Source: Patescibacteria group bacterium
GTDB taxonomy: Bacteria > Patescibacteriota > Minisyncoccia > Phycocordibacterales > UBA12079
Assembly: GCA_018821685.1 (NCBI GenBank)
Contig: JAHJLO010000097.1
Span: 1 to 5,241 of the forward strand
DNA length: 5,241 bases
Direction of reading: 5' to 3'
Shown here: positions 1 through 5,231 of the stretch, piece after piece
How positions within the stretch are numbered: position 1 is the first letter of the stretch
Layout: every line of letters starts with the position of its first letter
Notes under the pieces: generated by a model
The model's input: the letters and a program-made list of their open reading frames with translations, nothing else
Database searches by the model: none
What the model was told of the DNA's origin: nothing
Position numbers and translations under genes: made by a program

Positions 1-10
1 ACAACTCCAC

Positions 11-25
11 CGCGCCTCGGGCGCG
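11..25. repeat. GC hairpin near the left end
   Basis: CGCGCC (11-16) and GGCGCG (20-25) are perfect complements around a 3-base TCG loop, giving a very stable 6-bp all-GC stem ten bases from the window end. The mirror copy lies at 5217-5231. Its role is unknown. It could be part of a protein-binding or folding structure of the repeat. Confidence 0.7.
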
Positions 26-43
26 CTCCCTCTGGTCGCGCAC

Positions 44-133
44 GCAAAACCAAAAATTTCCTTATCCTTAAAAAAACGGCGGGGGGTGCAGGGGGGAGCC
101 GCAAAAAATTGAAAGGAAATGTTTTGGTTTTGC
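44..133. repeat. Imperfect palindrome inside the left repeat arm
   Basis: GCAAAACCAAAAATTTCC (44-61) pairs with 115-133 except for one extra base; the arms extend inward to 63 and 113. A second short pair, CGGC (77-80) and GCCG (98-101), brackets G6-TGCA-G6 (81-96) and is flanked by A7 (70-76) and A6 (103-108). Read outward from the element, this gives CGGC...GCCG followed by T7, which loosely resembles a terminator, although the stem is only 4 bp. The mirror copy is at 5109-5198. Confidence 0.65.
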
Positions 134-153
134 TTTCGCCGCTTCACTACTCC

Positions 154-203
154 AGAAAGGGCTTATAAATAATATTGCACAAGTGCAACATATCGCCCTT
201 TCT
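154..203. repeat. Nested inverted repeat
   Basis: Outer arms AGAAAGGGC (154-162) and GCCCTTTCT (195-203) are perfect 9-bp complements. Inside them, TTGCAC (175-180) and GTGCAA (183-188) form a second perfect 6-bp pair around AA. The two stems are joined by unequal AT-rich spacers of 12 and 6 bases. There is no T-run after it in the minus (operon) direction, so it is not a convincing terminator. The two-stem layout superficially recalls recombination sites, but integron attC boxes are absent. Confidence 0.6.
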
Positions 204-271
204 TCCGTAGCTTGCGCCGAACGAGGCGCTTCCTCTCCGAGTCCGTGGTAGCTCCAAAGTCCGCTCGCTCA

Positions 272-327
272 CGAGAAACGCTTCCGACTGGCACTCACTA
301 TCGTTCGTAGCCTCGTCAGCGTTCTCG
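272..327. repeat. Spaced inverted repeat
   Basis: The segment CGAGAAACGCT (272-282) is the complement of AGCGTTCTCG (318-327) apart from one bulged A, separated by about 35 bases. It is part of the GC-rich spacer. Its function is not known. Confidence 0.45.
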
Positions 328-370
328 CGGCTCGCTCAGTGGCTTCGATGAGAGTTTTGTGGTAATTGTA

Positions 371-403
371 CCGAAAAGAAGAAGGGTTGTGCTAAACGCA
401 CAA
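371..403 (-). terminator. Possible weak intrinsic terminator of the operon
   Basis: On the minus strand, about 56 bases after the dipeptidase stop codon, TTGTGC and GCACAA form a perfect 6-bp stem around a 5-base loop (387-403). It is followed by a pyrimidine-rich tail, CCCTTCTTCTTTTC (386-373). The position is right for ending the operon transcript, but the stem is short and the tail is not a pure T-run, so this is only a candidate. Confidence 0.35.
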
Positions 404-416
404 GCAAATCATATTG

Positions 417-450
417 CGCTTGCCCCAACCCGCCCATGCGCGCGCAAGCG
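417..450. repeat. Hairpin just after the operon's last stop
   Basis: CGCTTGC (417-423) and GCAAGCG (444-450) are perfect 7-bp complements around a 20-base GC-rich loop. The CGCTTG strand can instead pair with CAAGC at 401-405, which in turn overlaps the 387-403 stem, so these hairpins are mutually exclusive. It starts 9 bases after the dipeptidase stop and may stabilise the 3' end of the mRNA. Confidence 0.4.
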
Positions 451-458
451 AAGCTCCC

Positions 459-1412
459 TTATTTTTCAGGCGGTTTAATAATGGCGGCCATTGGTAAACT
501 CGTTTCCCGCCCTATATCTTTTGAGAGTGTTTTACGTTTATTTTCAAACTGAATATTTTCATCACTCAAATTGGCTGACCCATAGGACGCCACAGATAAA
601 CCTGCTGTTTTTGCTCCCATTTGCGATTGTGTGGCATTAAAATGCCACCACTCGTCAACATAGGGCTCTAATCCAACTGTTTTCATTAAGTGATATAAGA
701 TTCTACGATTTTTCAAAGCCTTTGATTCTTCATTACTTAACTCTCGTTTTTCTTTTTGCTCCTCAAAATACCGTAAAGCTGCCTCTTGTCCGCCCCAATC
801 AAACTTGGTTCCAAAGTTCAGCATTTCTGCATGAGTAAGAATAATTTTTGCTCGTTCCGCCTCCTCGTCCGATGAAAGTTTTTCAAGATCGTCTTCTATA
901 TTATTTGGTAAGCGTATTATCGCCAAATCCACAGAACCGCCAGTGTTATGTGGCGATGGCTTGTTGGGATCATCAGAAGGTAATGAAACATATTTTTGCG
1001 TTTCCTCGGATAACATACTTTCGTCCCAATTTGGAAATTTATTTTTAAGAGCGTTGTGGTACTCATCGTAAAGTGACTTTTGAACCTCGAGAGAACGCCA
1101 CCCATCGAAAATAGTAAGATGATACCCAGTAGGAAGTAACCGCTCTGCCTGCAATAGTCGTTTTGCAACATCTTGTCGTAAAAAAATCGTGATATTACTC
1201 CCATGCAACTGGTTTGGTTTATATGGAGAATTGTTGTGCTCGGAATAATATATGGAACTGGTAAATATATCAAAATCACTCAATATTCCAACGGGTACAA
1301 GTGACTCCAGCTTGGCATCCACATCTATTTCTTTCCATCCAGCCAATTCTGGTATCTTTGGAATTTCTTTTTGTGATAGATTATCAAAATCTATTTTTTG
1401 TTTGTTATTCAT
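459..1412 (-). CDS. VanX-type D-Ala-D-Ala dipeptidase (peptidase family M15D), extended form
   Basis: Predicted zinc dipeptidase that cleaves D-Ala-D-Ala in the cytoplasm; no signal peptide or membrane segment is seen. The 317-aa protein carries the complete VanX signature. It has SPHNTGGSVD at 153-162 with zinc ligands H155 and D162, EWWH at 254-257 with catalytic E254 and zinc ligand H257, and GWR with R106 matching the substrate-stabilising arginine of VanX. The stretch NRRILYHLMKTVG before EWWH is also typical. VanX itself is about 200 aa. Here there are about 70 extra residues in front and about 50 polar residues after the catalytic core, with no recognised domain. It is the last gene of the operon, 29 bp after the ligase, with stop TAA. 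The start is the ATG at 1412; only A-rich sequence precedes it. Its GC content is higher than that of the MurF-like gene (24 and 27 G/C in two sampled 60-base lines against 14 and 17). In van operons VanX removes normal D-Ala-D-Ala; elsewhere relatives help recycle or scavenge peptidoglycan. The family is confident and the exact substrate is not. Confidence 0.88.
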   Translation of the reverse strand: MNNKQKIDFDNLSQKEIPKIPELAGWKEIDVDAKLESLVPVGILSDFDIFTSSIYYSEHNNSPYKPNQLHGSNITIFLRQDVAKRLLQAERLLPTGYHLTIFDGWRSLEVQKSLYDEYHNALKNKFPNWDESMLSEETQKYVSLPSDDPNKPSPHNTGGSVDLAIIRLPNNIEDDLEKLSSDEEAERAKIILTHAEMLNFGTKFDWGGQEAALRYFEEQKEKRELSNEESKALKNRRILYHLMKTVGLEPYVDEWWHFNATQSQMGAKTAGLSVASYGSANLSDENIQFENKRKTLSKDIGRETSLPMAAIIKPPEK

Positions 1413-1441
1413 AATATTTTTTTAATGATTTTCTAAGTTTA

Positions 1442-2638
1442 TCACGATTCAGATTGATATTGAAGTTTTAGTTGGTTTGCATTGTTTAACACGTCAGTCT
1501 TAAAGTCATTTTGTATTTCTTGAGACTCTTTCCATTTAACATAACCGTGCATGAGCATTTTTTCCAAGACCTCGTTGATTGGGTAACCAGTTTTTTTCCA
1601 CAAGTGATGATAAAGAGTTCCTGGCAACGTGTTTATTTCATTAGCAAATAATTCTCCAGTTTTTTTATTTAACAGAAAATCTACACGAATAGTTCCACTT
1701 GCTTCTATTTCTTTAAAAATACGTCTGCTGTATTCTTTTATTTGCTCTGTTTGCTTGTTAGATATATTTGCTGGGATGATTAAATTAGATTCAGCATTTC
1801 CTGTTTGAGCACCGCCGTCTTCCAGATATTTTACGCTGTAATCAAACAAATCTGAAGACTCGAATACCGACTCTTGTACTTCTGATATAACAACCTCACT
1901 CCCGTCGCTTAACACAGCACATGTTAAGTCTGCTATATTTTCTACAGAGTTTTCAACTACGATTTGAGTATCGTAATGGAATGCCAAAGCAAGGGCGTCC
2001 TTTAAGTCAACATCATTTTTTACTTTAGTTATTCCTATGGATGATCCAGTTTTTGCAGGTTTAACAAATATCGGAAAGGTAAGCGTTGTTTTAATCTTTG
2101 AAATCAAGTCTTTTTCGTCATTTACAAACTCATGTTTGTTTGAAGTTATGAAATTGGTGGTCGGTATATTTAACGAGTTTAAGAACTTTTTTGTTAATCC
2201 TTTATCAATTGAGACTGAAGACGCATATATACCGCAACCTGCATATGGCACACGAAAAAATTCTGCTAATCCCTGAATCGTGCCGTCTTCTCCGTACAAA
2301 CCATGAAAGGCTGGAAAGACAAAATCAATGTCAATCTTTTTTTTACTCAAAAATTTGTTGTGTTGTAGAACCAGTTTATTTTTTGATGATGTTAAATCAA
2401 GACAGCATGACGAAAGACCCCTTAACTTTTTTGTGTAGTCTTTTTGAAAAAACTTTAATTCTGATATTTTCTCGTTGCTGTACCAAACACCTGTCTTGTC
2501 AACATACACGGCAACAACCTTTAAATCCATTTTTCTAAGTTCGGCAATAATAAATTCACCCGTTATTATAGAAATTTCATGTTCTGGGTTTTGCCCCCCA
2601 AAAAATACGCCTATTGTTTTATTTTGTAAATTTTTCAT
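1442..2638 (-). CDS. D-alanine-D-alanine ligase family protein (ATP-grasp)
   Basis: Cytoplasmic ATP-dependent ligase expected to join D-Ala to a second D-residue for the end of the peptidoglycan stem peptide. The 398 aa contain the Ddl landmarks in order: HEISI at 20-24 (E21 corresponds to E15 of E. coli DdlB), GEDGTIQG at 116-123, DK at 145-146, VKP at 192-194, GSSIG at 198-202, DYSVKY at 266-271, RVDF at 318-321 and NEINTLPG at 333-340. K270-Y271 match the Lys-Tyr pair of D-Ala-D-Ala ligases, where VanA-type D-Ala-D-Lac ligases have a different loop with a key His. After the PG, the sequence is TLYHHLW (341-347) instead of the usual MTSHS-like stretch, so the serine that holds the second D-Ala carboxylate in DdlB (S281) aligns with H345. 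A 30-residue polar tail makes it longer than most Ddl. The TGA stop is followed at once by in-frame TAA. It lies 11 bp after the MurF-like gene and 29 bp before the VanX-like gene. Gene symbol withheld because ddl and van-type roles cannot be separated here. Confidence 0.87.
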   Translation of the reverse strand: MKNLQNKTIGVFFGGQNPEHEISIITGEFIIAELRKMDLKVVAVYVDKTGVWYSNEKISELKFFQKDYTKKLRGLSSCCLDLTSSKNKLVLQHNKFLSKKKIDIDFVFPAFHGLYGEDGTIQGLAEFFRVPYAGCGIYASSVSIDKGLTKKFLNSLNIPTTNFITSNKHEFVNDEKDLISKIKTTLTFPIFVKPAKTGSSIGITKVKNDVDLKDALALAFHYDTQIVVENSVENIADLTCAVLSDGSEVVISEVQESVFESSDLFDYSVKYLEDGGAQTGNAESNLIIPANISNKQTEQIKEYSRRIFKEIEASGTIRVDFLLNKKTGELFANEINTLPGTLYHHLWKKTGYPINEVLEKMLMHGYVKWKESQEIQNDFKTDVLNNANQLKLQYQSES

Positions 2639-2649
2639 GTTTTTATTTT

Positions 2650-4035
2650 TTAATAATTATCAGATATGTCATTTTGAAAAATTATTGTATCGCCATTTTT
2701 TAATACATTTACTAGATCATCATGCGCTTCTTTTGCTGTTTGGTACACTTTATACTCATTAAAACCTAATTCTTTAAACCTATCCGCAATAAAATCTACA
2801 TTTTTATTTTTTATAAGAAGTACTAAATCGACATTTTTAGAGTATTCTTCTGCCAAAAGTTTGTGTACTTCTCTCGATCTTTTTTCTCCCAATTCTACAA
2901 TACCTGGCGTTAAAACAATTTTTCTGCCATTTGCTCTAGACAAAATCTTTAAGCCAAGTAAGAAACCTGCGTAATTTCCATTGTAGCTATCATCGATTAT
3001 TATTCTATCTAATTTTTCATTTTTAAGCACTTCTAGTCGATGTGGCACAAAGTCTATTTTTTTTATTCCATTCTCTATTTCCGAAATATGCAGATCTAAT
3101 TCCTCAGCAACTTTAACAGCAGTCATAATGAAATCTATAACATAATCAGCTATAATTTTTGTTGTAAAAACATTGTCATTATATTCAAAAGAAATTCCAT
3201 TAAAATCATTTAGATATTTAACATTTTCGGCAATTTTACTTCCACATATTTTTACAACATCAACATTTTTTACAATTTTTTCATCTGCATATTTCTTAAC
3301 ATTTGAATCACATATATTTAGAAATGTCTTTTTTTCCGTAGAGTTTGGCAATTCAAATTTTGCAGTAATAATATTTTCTAGGGAACCAAATCTTTCTAAA
3401 TGGCACTCTCCTATTGATGTGAGTATTGAGTAAGTGGGTTGTACGATGTCGCTTAATTTTTTAATCTCACCAATTTTATATGCACCCATTTCAGAAATAA
3501 GAATATCTGCTTTTTCCACTTTCTGACTATTCTCGATTATATATTGAGCAACACCGATATCAGTATTAATATTTCCAGGAAATTCAAAAACGGAATATTT
3601 TTCACTAAGAATATTATTTAAAACATTTTTCATACTAGTTTTACCAAAACTTCCTGTTATCCCGATGGTTATAAGACCTTTGTTTTTATTTTTTCGTATA
3701 ATCTGTTGAGCACGCTTAAGTATTTTATTTTTTTGAGACAAAACCAGTGGCGCAATTGAAATATCTGCAAAAATAATAATAAAAGGCAAAAAAATAACAG
3801 AAAGAACTGTAACCAGGAATAACCATAAAATACCGAAAATAAAGTAAGTTGTTACAAGTATTGCAATTACAGTGAAAATGCTTATATAAAAAACTAAGGT
3901 GGACCGAATTGTTTGTGAAAGTTGCCCTCTCTTGTTGAGATGAAACCAGTCAAGATTTTTGTAAATGAATGACAAAAATCTTTTTTTGTCATAATGCTCC
4001 AGTTGGTAAATGTAAATTAATTTTTTTAAGATCAT
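2650..4035 (-). CDS. Membrane-anchored MurF-like Mur ligase
   Basis: Mur ligase-family enzyme, most like MurF, which uses ATP to attach the D-Ala-D-Ala dipeptide to UDP-MurNAc-tripeptide. In the 461 aa, the ATP loop GSFGKTS is at 128-134 and PGNINTDIGVA at 153-163 is MurF-like. SEMGAYKIGEI (181-191) and H212 are in the central domain, with K226 in the AKFE motif that usually holds the carbamylated lysine. DDSYNGN (348-354) and PGIVELGEKRSREVHK (377-392) mark the C-terminal domain. The protein ends in NDISDNY. The normal MurF N-terminal substrate-binding domain is missing. In its place residues 1-45 are basic and polar, 46-90 are strongly hydrophobic (two probable membrane helices), and a basic helix leads into the ATP domain, which should therefore face the cytoplasm. 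The start ATG overlaps the hydrolase stop as ATGA, which implies translational coupling. No Shine-Dalgarno sequence is seen. The gene is very AT-rich. It could be the cell's only MurF or a dedicated paralogue. Confidence 0.85.
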   Translation of the reverse strand: MILKKLIYIYQLEHYDKKRFLSFIYKNLDWFHLNKRGQLSQTIRSTLVFYISIFTVIAILVTTYFIFGILWLFLVTVLSVIFLPFIIIFADISIAPLVLSQKNKILKRAQQIIRKNKNKGLITIGITGSFGKTSMKNVLNNILSEKYSVFEFPGNINTDIGVAQYIIENSQKVEKADILISEMGAYKIGEIKKLSDIVQPTYSILTSIGECHLERFGSLENIITAKFELPNSTEKKTFLNICDSNVKKYADEKIVKNVDVVKICGSKIAENVKYLNDFNGISFEYNDNVFTTKIIADYVIDFIMTAVKVAEELDLHISEIENGIKKIDFVPHRLEVLKNEKLDRIIIDDSYNGNYAGFLLGLKILSRANGRKIVLTPGIVELGEKRSREVHKLLAEEYSKNVDLVLLIKNKNVDFIADRFKELGFNEYKVYQTAKEAHDDLVNVLKNGDTIIFQNDISDNY

Positions 4036-4805
4036 ATTTTTGTAATTTGTTTAAAAATTTTTATAAACTCATTTGCCGTATCCCCAATAAAAGGAAAGTG
4101 CCCGCCATTTTTTATAATATAAAGTTTTGCTTCAACATTTTGAGAAACAACTTCTGCACTATTTAGTGGCGCTTCTCTGTCGTCACTTCCCCAAACAAAA
4201 GAGGTTTTGTATTTCCTTAGTACATCTGACATTTTAAAGATATCCTCATTTATTATGTTTATAAATGTTTTCCTCATAGCATCATTTTCAAGCCCAAGAT
4301 AGTCATTGGCTCCGATTATTTTATACCAAAACTTTTTTGTTGAATTCGACAGAAACCGAGGTAGGAATGAAAAAATAAATCCAAAAAATTTTGTAACTAT
4401 ATTTATGATCTTATTTCTATAACTTCGATTGCGTACAAAGGGAACACCAATGCAAATAACGCCCTCAATGTTTTTGATATTGTATTCAGTAAGTAATTTT
4501 AGTAAGACTCTACCGCCAAAAGAATGGGCCACAAAAATTATTTTTTCATCACTCAACCTTGTGTTGATAATCGTATTTACGATTTCTGCGTAATCTAATA
4601 GCGTCAATGGTTTCTTAAGATCAGAACTGCCTCCGAATCCTGGAAAATCAAAGGACAAATAATTGTCTAAATTTTTATATACAGGAGAAAATATTTTTTT
4701 ACTACTTCCCCAACCATGCAAAAAAACAAAAACCACGCCATCATTTTCTCGTCGCTCTGAATACTTAATTTTGAAATTATTTATTATTGTTTCTTTTTCG
4801 GTCAT
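4032..4805 (-). CDS. Alpha/beta-hydrolase fold protein
   Basis: Serine hydrolase of the alpha/beta fold, substrate unknown. In the 257 aa, HGWGSS (30-35) supplies the oxyanion region, AHSFGG (93-98) holds nucleophile S95, GSDD (207-210 region) supplies the acid D208 or D209, and GGHFPF (234-239) holds the catalytic H236. A cap region of about 60 residues lies between the strand after the nucleophile (VICIGVPF, 116-123) and the acid, and includes the stretch YKIIGANDYLG (161-171). No signal peptide is seen; the cap segment around 133-150 is hydrophobic and amphipathic, so contact with membrane or lipid is possible. It starts 2 bp after the regulator stop and ends in a 4-bp ATGA overlap with the MurF-like gene, so it is a firm member of the operon. 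A role in hydrolysing a cell-wall peptide, ester or lipid-linked intermediate is a guess from the neighbours only. Confidence 0.82.
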   Translation of the reverse strand: MTEKETIINNFKIKYSERRENDGVVFVFLHGWGSSKKIFSPVYKNLDNYLSFDFPGFGGSSDLKKPLTLLDYAEIVNTIINTRLSDEKIIFVAHSFGGRVLLKLLTEYNIKNIEGVICIGVPFVRNRSYRNKIINIVTKFFGFIFSFLPRFLSNSTKKFWYKIIGANDYLGLENDAMRKTFINIINEDIFKMSDVLRKYKTSFVWGSDDREAPLNSAEVVSQNVEAKLYIIKNGGHFPFIGDTANEFIKIFKQITKI

Positions 4806-4807
4806 AA

Positions 4808-5005
4808 CTATTTCTGTATTAAGTCATCAACCCCAATCTCAAGCGCTTTTGCAATCTTTTTGAGTGTATCGATAGTTGGATTTTGGTTCGTGCCGTCTGC
4901 TACTTTTACAACCGTGCTAAGCGACAAGTCAGCAAGGCGAGCGACCTTCTCAAGAGAATAACCCTTTTCGGCACGAATCTTTTTTAAATTATTCGCAATG
5001 CTCAT
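4808..5005 (-). CDS. XRE/Cro-type helix-turn-helix regulator
   Basis: Small DNA-binding protein of 65 aa consisting almost wholly of one HTH_3 (Cro/C1) domain. The first helix is NNLKKIRAEKG (5-15), the HTH covers SLEKVARLADLS and following residues (17-38), and PTIDTLKKIAKALEIGVDDL (43-62) is the typical closing segment. The start chosen is the ATG at 5005, because family members begin right at this helix. A longer frame from 5071 would add 22 residues without family character and would run through the TATAAT box and palindrome upstream. It is the first gene of the operon, ends in TAG, and is followed 2 bp later by the hydrolase. It probably represses its own promoter through the palindrome at 5014-5029, and so controls the cell-wall genes. 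Its base composition is higher in GC than the genes behind it (31 of 60 in bases 4921-4980). Confidence 0.87.
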   Translation of the reverse strand: MSIANNLKKIRAEKGYSLEKVARLADLSLSTVVKVADGTNQNPTIDTLKKIAKALEIGVDDLIQK

Positions 5006-5013
5006 AATGGTAT

Positions 5014-5029
5014 TGTATAATTTGATACA
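5014..5029. promoter_or_regulatory. Candidate operator palindrome
   Basis: TGTAT (5014-5018) and ATACA (5025-5029) are perfect 5-bp complements around a 6-base AATTTG spacer. This size and symmetry suit a dimer of a small XRE protein. It lies between the start codon of the regulator and the predicted TATAAT box, where the transcription start would fall, so bound protein would block the promoter. Binding is inferred from position only. Confidence 0.4.
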
Positions 5030-5032
5030 TAG

Positions 5033-5038
5033 ATTATA
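5033..5038 (-). promoter_or_regulatory. Candidate -10 box of the operon promoter
   Basis: On the minus strand this reads TATAAT, a perfect -10 consensus, 28 bases upstream of the regulator ATG. The predicted transcript start near 5026 would leave a leader of only about 20 bases. No good -35 box is seen; the best-placed hexamer at 17-bp spacing is TACAAA. The surrounding DNA is AT-rich, so chance matches are possible. It is the only promoter candidate noted for the whole operon. Confidence 0.42.
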
Positions 5039-5108
5039 ATATAAGGTATGAAAACTTTGTATCTTAATCATAACGGATTTTTTGAATTTTGCAAAGGTTA
5101 CGGCGAAA

Positions 5109-5198
5109 GCAAAACCAAAACATTTCCTTTCAATTTTTTGCGGCTCCCCCCTGCACCCCCCGCCGTTTTTTTAAGGATAAGGAAATTTTTGGTTTTGC
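5109..5198. repeat. Imperfect palindrome inside the right repeat arm
   Basis: Mirror copy of the palindrome at 44-133: outer arms rich in GCAAAACCAAAA/TTTTGGTTTTGC and a C6-TGCA-C6 centre (5146-5161) bracketed by CGGC and GCCG. Confidence 0.65.
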
Positions 5199-5216
5199 GT
5201 GCGCGACCAGAGGGAG

Positions 5217-5231
5217 CGCGCCCGAGGCGCG
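5217..5231. repeat. GC hairpin near the right end
   Basis: Mirror copy of the hairpin at 11-25: CGCGCC and GGCGCG around a 3-base loop, ten bases from the right end of the window. Confidence 0.7.

Larger units (their letters stand above)
1..141 (+). repeat. Inverted terminal repeat, left copy (141 bp, perfect)
   Basis: Bases 1-141 are the exact reverse complement of 5101-5241, compared base by base with no mismatch. Identity stops at 142 (c) against 5100 (a, whose complement t would be needed). The arm is patchy: a GC-rich outer part (about 1-43), AT-rich stretches, and a central G6-TGCA-G6 block at 81-96. It contains a tight hairpin at 11-25 and an imperfect palindrome at 44-133. No coding frame is evident in it. 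It lies downstream of the operon. The arm could be the end of a mobile segment, part of a dispersed genomic repeat, or a longer inverted repeat cut at an assembly k-mer length. Confidence 0.97.
142..458. other. Non-coding, hairpin-rich spacer between left repeat and operon end
   Basis: No open frame of useful length is seen on either strand. Most of the stretch is GC-rich compared with the genes; bases 241-300 have 35 G/C of 60. It is rich in CGCTCGCTC-like words and short inverted repeats: 154-203, 214-229 (GCGCC/GGCGC around 6 bases), 272-327, 387-403 and 417-450. It is downstream of the dipeptidase stop, so part may form the 3' end of the operon transcript. No tRNA fold, CRISPR pattern or recognisable riboswitch was seen. 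It could be a structured non-coding RNA, a repeat-derived spacer or a recombination region. Confidence 0.6.

Noticed and set aside
81..96. G-quadruplex in the repeat arm
   Set aside because: There are only two long G-runs separated by TGCA; a standard four-run intramolecular motif with loops is not present.
154..203. Integron attC-like recombination site
   Set aside because: The two-stem layout fits loosely, but the RYYYAAC and GTTRRRY core boxes are absent at the arm ends, and no integrase is present. The 385-430 region has GGGTTG and CAACCC in the wrong order for attC.
142..458. tRNA, CRISPR array or riboswitch
   Set aside because: No cloverleaf with CCA-proximal stem, no regularly spaced direct repeats and no known aptamer core were seen; the region also lies downstream of the operon.
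917..1279. Overlapping frame on the minus strand inside the dipeptidase gene
   Set aside because: It is a shadow of the dipeptidase frame, which carries full catalytic motifs; its own translation shows no family features. The plus-strand frames across the operon were dropped for the same reason.
1442..2638. Calling the ligase a VanA-type D-Ala-D-Lac enzyme
   Set aside because: The loop has DYSVKY with Lys-Tyr as in D-Ala-D-Ala ligases, and no VanH is encoded. Only a possible change of the second substrate is left open.
1442..4034. Alternative genetic code with TGA read as an amino acid
   Set aside because: TGA ends the hydrolase in a classic ATGA overlap and ends the ligase directly before an in-frame TAA, so it acts as a stop.
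5006..5071. Upstream ATG at 5071 as start of the regulator
   Set aside because: The extra 22 residues have no family character and would cover the TATAAT box and the palindrome; the ATG at 5005 fits the domain boundary.
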